From the NCBI RefSeq assembly GCF_008153345.1, contig NZ_CP042818.1, forward strand, positions 1-64,000: a stretch of DNA of 64,000 nt, in the 5' to 3' direction. The notes under the pieces are model-generated. The model did not search any database. It was not told the origin of the DNA and saw only the letters and a list, made by a program, of their open reading frames with translations. This DNA is from Treponema phagedenis. Lineage in GTDB: Bacteria > Spirochaetota > Spirochaetia > Treponematales > Treponemataceae. Shown here piece by piece: positions 52,183 to 60,921 of the stretch; positions within the stretch are counted from its first letter, which is position 1; each line of letters starts with the position of its first letter. The position numbers were made by a program, and so were the translations under genes.

Positions 52183-52761
52183 ATGGGATTAAAATCAAAA
52201 ATTGATGAACAACTTTTGGAGGTGCAAAAGAACTTACCTTCTACACTGAATCCTGATGATGCGTTAACAAACAAAAACTGGAATTGTGTAGTAGCGTCCA
52301 TAAAAGCGATTTATGAAGCCTTGCAAGCTGCCGCAAGCACTCCGCCTTCCATTCCGCCTATAGGATTTTTATATACTCGCTTCCCCGGCATGCCCCTCCC
52401 CTGGGAGCAATTTACGGATACTGCACCGGTTGAATGGAAAAACTTACACGAAAAATATCCGGGCACCTTCTTACGTCTTGCAGGCGGCAATGCAAGTGCC
52501 TTTAGTGGATCCGGGTCGGTAAGCTATGATTCAGGGGTAAGAGGCAATGGCGGCGGACAAATAGATGCAATGCAACGGCATACCCATAGTTACACGTATG
52601 AAGGCAGTAATGGAGTTGGAAGTACAAAAGGAGTTGATGCACAATATCAGTGGCAGCAGGAAAACAAAAGCAGTACAACCGGCTCTGCTTCCGGAAGGGA
52701 AACTGAAGAAACTCGACCGAAAAATATCACCGTTGAAATGTATTTGTTTGTAGGACAGTAA
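52183..52761 (+). CDS. Tail collar/short fibre-like protein
   Basis: 192 residues. The glycine-rich C-terminal half with QRHTHSYTYEG and the ending ETRPKNITVEMYLFV is the typical tail-collar fold with metal-binding His motif at the fibre tip. N-terminal helical part anchors it. An AAGGAG lies before the ATG. Its place before the tail-tip gene is unusual, as receptor proteins generally come last. Confidence 0.75.
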   Translation: MGLKSKIDEQLLEVQKNLPSTLNPDDALTNKNWNCVVASIKAIYEALQAAASTPPSIPPIGFLYTRFPGMPLPWEQFTDTAPVEWKNLHEKYPGTFLRLAGGNASAFSGSGSVSYDSGVRGNGGGQIDAMQRHTHSYTYEGSNGVGSTKGVDAQYQWQQENKSSTTGSASGRETEETRPKNITVEMYLFVGQ

Positions 52762-52785
52762 TTAAAAAGTTTTTTTAACAGAGCG

Positions 52786-55155
52786 ATGATAAAAACACCC
52801 CTTTCAACCGAACAAAAAATACGCGGCAATAATCGCAGTTACACCGCTCGCATTATCTTCTCATTTCTCTCCTGCAAAGTGCCGGAAAGCATTAAGATTT
52901 TCGCCCCGAATACACAAACGGGATCGGTACCTGACCAAATAGTCTACCCGTATTTATACCATATCGAACAGAGACTTTTTATTGACGAGGAAATAAATTA
53001 TCGCGTGTTCCCTGAACCGTACAATATTCACCGCGACAATAGAATCCACCAAGTAAAGCGCCAGCCATATTCACACATCGGCTACATCGGAAAGAAAGCT
53101 GACCACTCCGGATCGGTAACAGATTGTATCAAACTGTATCTGCCGAACACAGACACAAAAAAAATTACTATCCGCACTAATCCTGACCGAATAATTAAAG
53201 AGGCAACCGTAATTGCAAAAACAAAAAACGATACGGAAATCACCCGGTATACAATTACAAACAATACACGCAATGAAATTGTCTTTCCACTAAAAGCAGA
53301 GAATGTCGGTATCCTTGAATTGCATGTTACGAAACACACAGCGAATAAAAGAATATGGATTGTCTCCTTTTATCCCGGATTTGAATTCTTTGTTACTGAA
53401 AAAGACGTAGTAAAAATTAAACAGCAAAAAAAGAAAACAGAAAACAAAGAAGGCTCTATTGGCAGGCTCTATATTAATTCACTTGAAATCGAATTGAATA
53501 ATATAACTCGCATGTATGATGATAAAAATAGTGAAAGCCCCATTGCAGGTTTTTTTAATGCAAATGCGATTGTCTCCGTCGCACTCATTCTCAATACACG
53601 AAAAAATCAAAAGCCGTTTATATTGAACTTCGGAAACTTCTTTGTAACCGACATTGACACGAACGAGCAGAAAATAAGTGTAACTGTAAAAGCACAAGAC
53701 TATATCGGAGTGCGTAAAAATGATTATCTTAATTTAGGAATAGGAGACAAAACAAACGCCTATGAGTGCTTTGCAAAAATCGCAAACGCAATAAACTTAT
53801 CTGCTATCAAAGTTGACGAGCAATTAAAACGGGTTGCGCTAAATCGCATCCCTTTAAACGGAAACATCGGATCACTGCTAAATAAACTGTGCGTATTAAC
53901 CAACGCCTTTTGCGCCTGCGATGAAACAGGCTCCGCCCTCATCGCAACACCGATGCTCTCTCGTCACGGAGCAATTCGCTACCCATTGCGCTATTTTCTA
54001 TTGCACGAATATAAAGCACAAGGCGGCGGACAAACTAAAACACTTTCGCCGAATATCATTAATCTTTCATACGCAACGTATGAATATGACGGTGAATATC
54101 ATGCTGGGAAAAAGCAATCATACATCTACAATGAGCGAATCCCAAAGCGGGAATTTCCGCAAGATAAAATACGCATTCCCCTTCATGAGCGCGAACTCGG
54201 CGCAGGAGCAGAGCCGAGTGCAACCTTTACCGTTTTACTTCCTGATAATTTTGAAGCCCTTGAATTCTCTGACCCGCTTATTCCGAAAGCCCTCGAATAT
54301 GAAACCATTTACGAGTATGGCGCACAGGAAAAACCGATACGGGCAATTGTGAAGGTTTGGAACTTTATCGACCGAGATGAAGGAGAGCAGTTCACTATTA
54401 TTCAAATGATACGAGAAAAGCCGTATAATACTATTTTAAAAACGGAAAACTTCATTGTACCGAAAATGCCGCGCACGTATATCATCCCTGAAAAAGACCC
54501 GTCATTAAATAGCGCCGATGCCGAAGCAGTCGAGTCGCGCAATGCACACAATAAGCCGGAAGTATTTAAAATCGATTTAAAAGATGCGGCAAGTTTTGAC
54601 CTCATTAAAATTGAAAACATTTTTAAACAAACTCAATTTGAATTCTTATATCGAATTACTAACGAAGGAATTGAAGTTAAGGCGTGGAATTATTTTAAAG
54701 AGAACCCTCAAACGCTCACCGTTAAAATATACGGCAGCCGTCTTACTCCTTCACAATTTAAAAAAACAATCACCGCAAGAAACGAAGATGACATACAAGT
54801 CAATGGCGAAATCGTAAAAAATATTGAAGTGGGCGCGCTCGCCTCCGATGACATTGCACGCGATGTGTTACAATCAATGAGTTATTATTACCGACACTTT
54901 GCAAAAGATTTTAGTGTACAAGCATGGAGCGACCCGCGCCTGATGCTCTACGATTTAATCGCCTTTAAAAGTTTACGCGGCTATGGATTTATGCAAGGAA
55001 TAATTGATGAAATGGAATACACCTATAACGGTGCATTAGCCCAAAAGATAAAAATTAAACAAACTAAAAAGCATACTCGCGACAGCAGAGCCTTAAAAAG
55101 TTTTGCATTGAAAGACCGCCCCGTCCTTGCAAAACGAGAAGCGGGGTATGCGTAA
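52786..55155 (+). CDS. Tail tip/baseplate hub protein
   Basis: 789 residues, beta-rich throughout, e.g. ARIIFSFLSCKVPESIKIF at the start and FILNFGNFFVTDIDTNEQKI near 280. Size and position between the tape measure and fibre genes suggest a central tail-tip protein like lambda J or the D3112 tip. No enzyme motif is visible. The C-terminal 30 residues are lysine/arginine-rich. Confidence 0.68.
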   Translation: MIKTPLSTEQKIRGNNRSYTARIIFSFLSCKVPESIKIFAPNTQTGSVPDQIVYPYLYHIEQRLFIDEEINYRVFPEPYNIHRDNRIHQVKRQPYSHIGYIGKKADHSGSVTDCIKLYLPNTDTKKITIRTNPDRIIKEATVIAKTKNDTEITRYTITNNTRNEIVFPLKAENVGILELHVTKHTANKRIWIVSFYPGFEFFVTEKDVVKIKQQKKKTENKEGSIGRLYINSLEIELNNITRMYDDKNSESPIAGFFNANAIVSVALILNTRKNQKPFILNFGNFFVTDIDTNEQKISVTVKAQDYIGVRKNDYLNLGIGDKTNAYECFAKIANAINLSAIKVDEQLKRVALNRIPLNGNIGSLLNKLCVLTNAFCACDETGSALIATPMLSRHGAIRYPLRYFLLHEYKAQGGGQTKTLSPNIINLSYATYEYDGEYHAGKKQSYIYNERIPKREFPQDKIRIPLHERELGAGAEPSATFTVLLPDNFEALEFSDPLIPKALEYETIYEYGAQEKPIRAIVKVWNFIDRDEGEQFTIIQMIREKPYNTILKTENFIVPKMPRTYIIPEKDPSLNSADAEAVESRNAHNKPEVFKIDLKDAASFDLIKIENIFKQTQFEFLYRITNEGIEVKAWNYFKENPQTLTVKIYGSRLTPSQFKKTITARNEDDIQVNGEIVKNIEVGALASDDIARDVLQSMSYYYRHFAKDFSVQAWSDPRLMLYDLIAFKSLRGYGFMQGIIDEMEYTYNGALAQKIKIKQTKKHTRDSRALKSFALKDRPVLAKREAGYA

Positions 55156-55185
55156 AAATAAAAAAAATCTAAGGAGATTATAAAA

Positions 55186-56487
55186 ATGGAAAAAATTAGA
55201 ATCAGGAAATTATTTAATGCAGACCTTACAAAGGAAAATTCAGAAAACTTTGTACAAAAAGAAAAAATTACAAATATTATTCCGAATAAGGTATACTATG
55301 TTGAACACTCAATTTATTTTTCAAACACCATGGAAGTCTATGAAGATGATACAATGCAAAAGCCGCTTGTCCTTGAAACCGATTATAACTTTGCAGAAAT
55401 CGATTCAATCGCTTCTGAAATGTCAAACATTGATTGTTACAAAGCGCTGACCTTCAATCAACGTTTTGAAAAAGTATTTATTCGCTATCATTCTTATGGA
55501 GACCTTTTATCTGCCGAAGATATTAATTGCATTGCCGACGGAGTAAACACGCTAAGCGAAATAAATGAAAAACAAACACAAGAATTTAACACACTCGTGC
55601 GCAACTTTGAAGAACACATTACAAACGGCAAAGCACACAACGCAACCGAAACGGTTACCGGTAACTCCATCGCATACAGAACCGAAGACGGAAGACTGAA
55701 GGCGGCGGATGCAAAAGAAAATGAAGACCTGGTAAACTTAAAGAGCCAAACCCAAGCAATACAAACAAGTGAAGAAAGAACACAAAACAAAATTACCGAA
55801 GCAAAAAATGAACTCATCTCCGATATTGAAACGCTCACAAAAAAAGTTAAGGCGGAAAATCCCACCCTAACACTGCAAGACTTTTTGCCTGCGGGTATCG
55901 ATGGGTCAAGCGCAACCGATGAACAAAAACAATCGGCGGAGCAAAAACTTGACGAGCGTACTGCAGAGCTTAAACCCTATCATAATGTTATCCGCAATAA
56001 AAACAGCTCTATTGAAGTTCCCGATGCCAAAACTGAAGCCGAAGCCGTAAATAAAAAAGCACTTGATGTAGTTGAAGTTAATGTTGCGAATCTTAGAACA
56101 GGTCTCGGCGAAATTTCAAACCGTGTAGAAGAACTCGAAAACAAGCCCGCTCCCGGAGGCGATATATATAAATTTGACGGGTTTGAAACTGAAACAAACA
56201 AAATATGGCGTACCGATAAAACAAACTGGAATGGGGTTGTTGTAAAAAGAGTTTCAATGCCTATTTATTTTTTGAAAAAAGGATTGGGAAAACTTCTTGA
56301 TCTCAAACCGCTCAACATTGATACCATAACAAGCATAGAAGGGGTTGTAACAATCGGAAAGGAAACCTATCCTTTAGCCTATGCTGCGGCAAAAAATATG
56401 ATTGCGCTTAATACTACTAAGGCTCAATTGCTGTTTAGTGCGATAAGTACTAATTGTTCAGCTTACATTGTGCTAGAATATTTTTAA
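55186..56487 (+). CDS. Tail fibre-like protein with coiled-coil stalk
   Basis: 433 residues. An N-terminal beta domain (about 1-100), a long helical stalk (about 105-330) with heptad-like repeats, and a C-terminal globular domain (about 335-433) that may bind the host. Last structural gene of the rightward arm. AAGGAG precedes the ATG. Confidence 0.68.
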   Translation: MEKIRIRKLFNADLTKENSENFVQKEKITNIIPNKVYYVEHSIYFSNTMEVYEDDTMQKPLVLETDYNFAEIDSIASEMSNIDCYKALTFNQRFEKVFIRYHSYGDLLSAEDINCIADGVNTLSEINEKQTQEFNTLVRNFEEHITNGKAHNATETVTGNSIAYRTEDGRLKAADAKENEDLVNLKSQTQAIQTSEERTQNKITEAKNELISDIETLTKKVKAENPTLTLQDFLPAGIDGSSATDEQKQSAEQKLDERTAELKPYHNVIRNKNSSIEVPDAKTEAEAVNKKALDVVEVNVANLRTGLGEISNRVEELENKPAPGGDIYKFDGFETETNKIWRTDKTNWNGVVVKRVSMPIYFLKKGLGKLLDLKPLNIDTITSIEGVVTIGKETYPLAYAAAKNMIALNTTKAQLLFSAISTNCSAYIVLEYF

Positions 56488-56490
56488 AAT

Positions 56491-57045
56491 TTATTTTTTT
56501 GAGCCTGCAATAATCATATCAGGGTAGCCTTTAATGCTTACCTTTAGCTTAAACGGATGCCCGCTTGCGGGGTCAAAATATTGATTGTCCAGCACTTCAA
56601 CTTTGGTAACCGGTATTTTTATTCTTTTACTAAAATCAAGACTATCTTTCGCAAGCCATGTTTCGGCAAAATCGTTTTCAGGCTTAGCCGGATATAAATA
56701 TATATCCCAGCACGTATAGTCATCCGGATAAACAGTATCCCCACCTGCACAATTGGTAAAACCAACAGTTTCAGTGTATATATAAGTCATCCATGTAATT
56801 TCATCAAATGCCGGGGCATCGTTAAAGGTTACTTTATAATTCTTAATAGTAAATTCAGGTCTTTTTGTTTTATCGTCAAACCATCTTTTTGATACAAAAC
56901 CAACGGTTTCAAGTTTGCCTGATTGCGTTCCGCTTGGTTGCGTTTTGCCTGAATTATTCGCCCCGGAATTAGTCGATCCGGTATCTACACCGCTGCCGGC
57001 TTGCGTGTTATCTCTACACCCGACCAAGGCTGCAATCGCAAACAA
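56491..57045 (-). CDS. Prophage-encoded lipoprotein (moron)
   Basis: 184 residues from a TTG at 57045. A lipobox AALVGC ends a short hydrophobic segment; codons just upstream would add RRKVLFLL, the expected signal-peptide start, but no ATG, GTG or TTG precedes them before a TAA. After the cysteine comes a Ser/Gly/Asn/Thr-rich spacer and a globular domain (from about residue 48). It faces the late genes and has its own promoter, so it is probably expressed in the lysogen and may alter the cell surface. Function unknown. Confidence 0.7.
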   Translation of the reverse strand: MFAIAALVGCRDNTQAGSGVDTGSTNSGANNSGKTQPSGTQSGKLETVGFVSKRWFDDKTKRPEFTIKNYKVTFNDAPAFDEITWMTYIYTETVGFTNCAGGDTVYPDDYTCWDIYLYPAKPENDFAETWLAKDSLDFSKRIKIPVTKVEVLDNQYFDPASGHPFKLKVSIKGYPDMIIAGSKK

Positions 57046-57071
57046 TAAAAATAAAACCTTCCTCCGCTCTT

Positions 57072-57080
57072 ATTATACCA
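57072..57080 (-). promoter_or_regulatory. Extended -10 promoter of the lipoprotein gene
   Basis: TGGTATAAT on the minus strand, a perfect extended -10. GGAGG at 57061-57065 is close to the expected transcript start. A TTGACT lies 22 bp further upstream, too far for a standard -35. Confidence 0.65.
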
Positions 57081-57153
57081 CCTTATCTATATTCCGAAAA
57101 GTCAAAAATTAAAATAGTACAATGGCTAAAATAAAAGCTTAAGGAAGTAAAAA

Positions 57154-57972
57154 ATGAAAACACCTATTAGTTATTACGGCGGCAAACAATTACTTGCAAA
57201 AAAAATAGTATCACTTATTCCGGAACATAAAATCTACTGCGAACCCTTCTGCGGAGGTGCTGCTGTTCTGTTCGCGAAAGAGCCCTCACAAGCTGAAGTC
57301 ATCAACGATACAAATGCGGAAATCATCAACTTTTACCAAGTTGTACAAGAAGACTTCCCAGCACTCCAAAAAGAAATTATGAAAACGCTGCATAGCCGTG
57401 AAATGCACCGACATGCCAAAATAATTTACGAAAACCCTGACATGTTTGATACGGTAAAAAGAGCATGGGCTGTATGGGTGCAAGCTAATATGTCATTTGG
57501 GAATAGTATCGGGACGGGGTTTGCGTATGAAAAAAAGAATGAGAGTACAACAAAGAATATTGTAAATAAAATAGATGAGTTTACGGATAAAATATCAAAT
57601 AGAATTAGAATGCTGCAAATTGAAAATTGCGATGCCTTAAAGGTTATTGCTTCCCGCGATACAGCCGATACATTCCACTATATTGACCCGCCCTATGTAG
57701 GTACACATCAAGGACATTATGACGGTTATACTCAACAAGATTTTGATAACCTTTTAGGAATGCTGCAAAATATACAGGGGAAATTCTTGCTTAGTTCTTA
57801 TCGAAACAAAGCCCTTATGGAGTTTACCAAAAAAAATAATTGGTACTGCATTGAATTAAAAATGGCCTCTTCTTTAAGCGCAAAGGGGAAAGCTAAAAGA
57901 ATGACAAAAATAGAAGTCCTAACCGCAAACTATCCAATCGGAATTGTTGACGGAGAAGTAAAAAAACTTTAA
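57154..57972 (+). CDS. Dam-like DNA adenine methyltransferase (alpha class)
   Basis: 272 residues. Motif I is CEPFCGGAAVLF near 29 and motif IV YIDPPYVGTHQGHY near 180, the order of alpha-class Dam/M.EcoRV-like N6-adenine enzymes. Start preceded by AAGGAAG. Last gene before the right end and unlike the left-end enzyme in class. Likely protects phage DNA from restriction. Specificity unknown (GATC not assured). Confidence 0.9.
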   Translation: MKTPISYYGGKQLLAKKIVSLIPEHKIYCEPFCGGAAVLFAKEPSQAEVINDTNAEIINFYQVVQEDFPALQKEIMKTLHSREMHRHAKIIYENPDMFDTVKRAWAVWVQANMSFGNSIGTGFAYEKKNESTTKNIVNKIDEFTDKISNRIRMLQIENCDALKVIASRDTADTFHYIDPPYVGTHQGHYDGYTQQDFDNLLGMLQNIQGKFLLSSYRNKALMEFTKKNNWYCIELKMASSLSAKGKAKRMTKIEVLTANYPIGIVDGEVKKL

Positions 57973-58117
57973 AATATTTCTTGTAAAAAGGGTGTTTTAC
58001 AGTGTTAAAAAGGCTAGTAAAATGTTAAAAAAAATGGTTTAAAAAATGATTAAAAACCATCAAAATTTGTCATAAAAAACACGAAAAAACAGCCTAAAAC
58101 ACGCAAAAACACACGTT

Positions 58118-58161
58118 TTTTGCCAAACCTCGTAATAAATTTTGCCAAACCGCGCGTAAAG
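58118..58161 (-). other. Prophage right-end transposase-binding sites (R2, R1)
   Basis: Two inverted copies of the end motif with core GGTTTGGCAAAA: R2 at 58118-58139 and R1 at 58140-58161, directly adjoining. R1 ends 5 bp from the terminus. Compare L1/L2 at the left end. Confidence 0.8.
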
Positions 58162-58166
58162 TTACA

Positions 58167-58171
58167 GTCCA
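58167..58171. repeat. Prophage target-site duplication, right copy
   Basis: GTCCA, identical to 23737-23741. Confidence 0.92.
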
Positions 58172-58781
58172 GCTCCGCCTCATTCTTGGCAAAAAAACCG
58201 TAATAGGCTTCGCTTGCGGATTTTCTTACCGCCCTGTCCTTATCCTGCATAAAGGGGCCAAGCTGAGAAAGGGTTCGCTTTTTGCCCATAAATTCAATTT
58301 GCGCGGAAGCAAGGAGTTTTGCATATTTACTGGTGAGTTTGTTTTCGGCTGCAAGGTCGTCCATAATTGCCGGCGAAAATACTTTGAGCTGTACTTCGAT
58401 TAAATTAAAAATATGCGTACCGAATTCTTTTTCAAGCTCGGTTCTGAATTGAGATGCAATAAACTTTTTTTGGAATTCATTTTCAATGCGGGAAAATTCG
58501 GGGGAGCATTCATCAAAAAAATCATTTTCCGCATCATAAAAAGAATCTTCGGTATTGATGGTATGCCGAACTTCCGCAAGCGTTTGCATAGTCATATAAT
58601 GTGCCGAAAGTTGTTGTACACGGTCAATTATCTCAATTTGCTTTTCCGCCGAGCCGGCGCTCTCAAACGCCTTCCCCGCTTCGGCAAAATCCTGCGCAAG
58701 TTTTTTCATATCCGGCCTGGTATACGGCATATCGCCGAATTTTTTCATCGGCTTTGCGGTCATAAAACCTTTATCATTCAT
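58167..58781 (-). pseudogene. M3 family oligoendopeptidase, N-terminal part, cut by prophage
   Basis: 205 residues from the ATG at 58781, which has GGAG upstream and a TATACT box about 30 nt further. This is the helical N-terminal lid part without zinc ligands; on its own it cannot be an active peptidase. The last host codon is Asp205 (AELD); translation then runs about 40 codons into phage sequence before a stop at 58050. The catalytic part lies at 22621-23741. Confidence 0.92.
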
Positions 58782-58967
58782 ATAAGTCTCCAAAATAATC
58801 TATGGCTGTAAGTATATACCTTTTTAAAAGCTTGTACCAGTTGGAAGTTTTGTGTATCAAGGCTTACGCATGAACAAGTAGCTGCCGTCCCTTGCCCCCG
58901 AATTGCAGTTGCTATCATCGAATTAATGTAAATTTTAATACTCCGCAGACAGGTTTTTTCAATTCTT

Positions 58968-59064
58968 TTTAAAAAGATTCCGACACGGCGCAACGGCGAG
59001 TAAACTTACCATAGGGCGAAGCGTTAATAATTTACTCTCCGCTTCGCCGACGATGTTTTAAAAC
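58968..59064 (+). repeat. Dispersed intergenic repeat, copy G
   Basis: TTAAAAAGATTCCGACACGG, then CGGCGAGTAAACTTACCATAG and GGGCGAAGCG...CGCTTCGCC ending in ACGATGTTTTAAAA. Middle-length copy. The rest of 58782-59082 shows no gene. Confidence 0.7.
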
Positions 59065-59082
59065 CACAACCGTTCTACTCGG

Positions 59083-60666
59083 TCAATTATCTTTTTCCTC
59101 GAGATTTTGTCGCAACAAGGTGCGCGCTATTTCTTCTTCGCTATAGGGAATAGCGCCGTTTTTGTAAATGATGGTGTTTTCATGCCCTTTGCCAAGCAAC
59201 AGTACTGCATCGTGCGGGTTTGCAAGCGAGAAAGCTTTTCGGATTGCAGCTTTTCTGTCCGGTATAATGAAAAGTTGGGAATCCCGTTTTTTATGCGGAG
59301 CGCCGGCGGCAATCATTTCCAAAAGTGCAACGGGGTCTTCGCCGCGCGGGTCTTCATCGGCAAGAATAATCACATCGCAGTAGGCGGCGGCAATCCGCCC
59401 CTGCTCGGGTCGCTTTTTTGTGTCGCGCTCTCCGCCCGAACCGAATACAACGATGAGTTTACCGCCTTGCTTTGCGATACGATCTTTAATCGGCGGCATC
59501 AGCATTTGAAAGGAGGATGGCGTATGCGCATAATCAATTAGCACTTCAAAGGGCTGCCCTTCTTGTATTTTGCACATTCGCCCCGTTATCGGCTCAAGCT
59601 TTTGCAAAAGAGGGATTAATTCTGCAAGCGGTTTTTGCAATATGCTGCTTACCGTTAGCAAGCTTGCGCAAAGGTTTTGCACATTAAATAAACCGGCAAG
59701 CGGTGCCCGCGCATGAATAGACTCACTTTTTCCCGACTCAAAAATATCAAATTGAATTCCGTTTGAATCTTCTTTTATATTGACAGCAATAACACCTTGT
59801 AGTTCATTTTTTAAAAAAGCCGTTTTTTTTGCAGTGTTTACCGAAAAACTATAGCAGGGCTGCTTGGTTGCCGCATAAAAATACTCCGCCGACGGGTCAT
59901 CCGCATTCACAACTCCGAACGAGGGAACACTGCGCCCAGCTTTTATATGCGCATGCTCATCAAGCTTTCGAAAAAGGTTTGCTTTGTCAAAGCGATACTG
60001 CTCAAAGGTGCCGTGAAATTCCAAATGCTCTTGCGTAACATTCATAAAAATACCGGCATCAAAACAGACATCATTTAAGCGTGCCGTAAGCGGGCTCAAT
60101 CCATGCGAAGAAGATTCAACAACGGCAAATTCACAGCCGTTATCCCGCATGGCGGCAAGCCGCTGCTGTACCGTAACCGACTCGGGCGTGGTTTGATGCT
60201 CGGGGTTTGGAATAACCTCATCGCCAAGCGAATACGACACAGTAGAAAAAAATCCTGCTCGCTTATGTGCAAGCCGCAGCAGCTGCGCAATAAAACTTAC
60301 CGTACTGCTTTTTCCTTCGGTACCGGTAACGCCGATTACAACTAAATCTTTTGAGGGAAAGTCATAAAAATATGCCGCGAAGGCGGACATAACCGCTCGA
60401 ACCTCCCGCACTCGAACATAACATACACCCGCCGCATATGAGGGGAGTTCATTTTGATGGACAATCGCTATCGCTCCGGTATGAATTGCATCGGCAATAT
60501 ACTGTTCACCGTCGGTATGAAGCCCCGGGAAGGCAAAAAATACTGCGCCGGCTTGAACTTTGCGCGAATCATATTCTATAGAAGAAACTTCCGTATCGGT
60601 ACCCCGAACGTCAATAACCATTGCATGCGGAATCCCGTGGAGTAAATGTTTTTTATATGTTTTCAT
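59083..60666 (-). CDS. murE: UDP-N-acetylmuramoyl-tripeptide synthetase, MurE
   Basis: About 527 residues from the ATG at 60666 (MKTYKKHLLHG); a longer frame begins 37 codons earlier but would include the promoter. ATP-binding GVTGTEGKSSTVSF near 112 and the substrate-specificity motif DEDPRGEDP near 425 are present. MurE adds the third amino acid to the peptidoglycan stem; the DxPRxEDP form usually goes with diaminopimelate-type diamino acids, while treponemes are reported to use ornithine. A TACACT box lies 6 nt before the ATG. Confidence 0.92.
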   Translation of the reverse strand: MKTYKKHLLHGIPHAMVIDVRGTDTEVSSIEYDSRKVQAGAVFFAFPGLHTDGEQYIADAIHTGAIAIVHQNELPSYAAGVCYVRVREVRAVMSAFAAYFYDFPSKDLVVIGVTGTEGKSSTVSFIAQLLRLAHKRAGFFSTVSYSLGDEVIPNPEHQTTPESVTVQQRLAAMRDNGCEFAVVESSSHGLSPLTARLNDVCFDAGIFMNVTQEHLEFHGTFEQYRFDKANLFRKLDEHAHIKAGRSVPSFGVVNADDPSAEYFYAATKQPCYSFSVNTAKKTAFLKNELQGVIAVNIKEDSNGIQFDIFESGKSESIHARAPLAGLFNVQNLCASLLTVSSILQKPLAELIPLLQKLEPITGRMCKIQEGQPFEVLIDYAHTPSSFQMLMPPIKDRIAKQGGKLIVVFGSGGERDTKKRPEQGRIAAAYCDVIILADEDPRGEDPVALLEMIAAGAPHKKRDSQLFIIPDRKAAIRKAFSLANPHDAVLLLGKGHENTIIYKNGAIPYSEEEIARTLLRQNLEEKDN

Positions 60667-60776
60667 GGGCGAAGTGTAGCATAGTTTTTGCAAAAATAAA
60701 AGCAGAGTGTAACGTTTTGTAATTGAGTTACTGTTAGTAATCGGAGCATTGGCAAAAATAACTTGTAGATTCAACA

Positions 60777-60830
60777 TTACTATGGTAAATTGCTCACCGT
60801 TGCGCCGTGTCAGACTCTTTTTTTATAAAA
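60777..60830 (-). repeat. Dispersed intergenic repeat, short form, copy H
   Basis: ACTATGGTAAATTGCTCACC then GTTGCGCCGTGTCAGACTC and a T-run. Near-duplicate of copy B at 9139-9192, 51 kb away. The 60667-60921 gap holds otherwise only the murE promoter. Confidence 0.7.
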
Positions 60831-60921
60831 CTTTTTATGATTGCAGTACGCCGACCCGAAGAGAGGCGTCGGTAAAAATTCAAAACGCCGATCGGAGGGG
60901 CACGCCCTGAACATTGTAAGT

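Larger units (their letters stand above)
23742..58166. mobile_element. Complete transposable (Mu/D3112-like) prophage, 34,425 bp
   Basis: Ends are 5'-TGTCATTTTAC and GTAAAGTTACA-3', i.e. TG...CA as in Mu-type elements, inside a 5-bp target duplication. The contents include Mu A-like transposase, Mu B-like ATPase, Gam, GemA, Mu-type terminases, portal and head genes, a long-tail module and lysis genes. Two divergent arms flank a central repressor/operator region. No disrupted essential gene is seen (the two frame breaks look programmed), so the prophage may be inducible. Tail genes lack a sheath and match a siphovirus-like tail. Confidence 0.95.
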
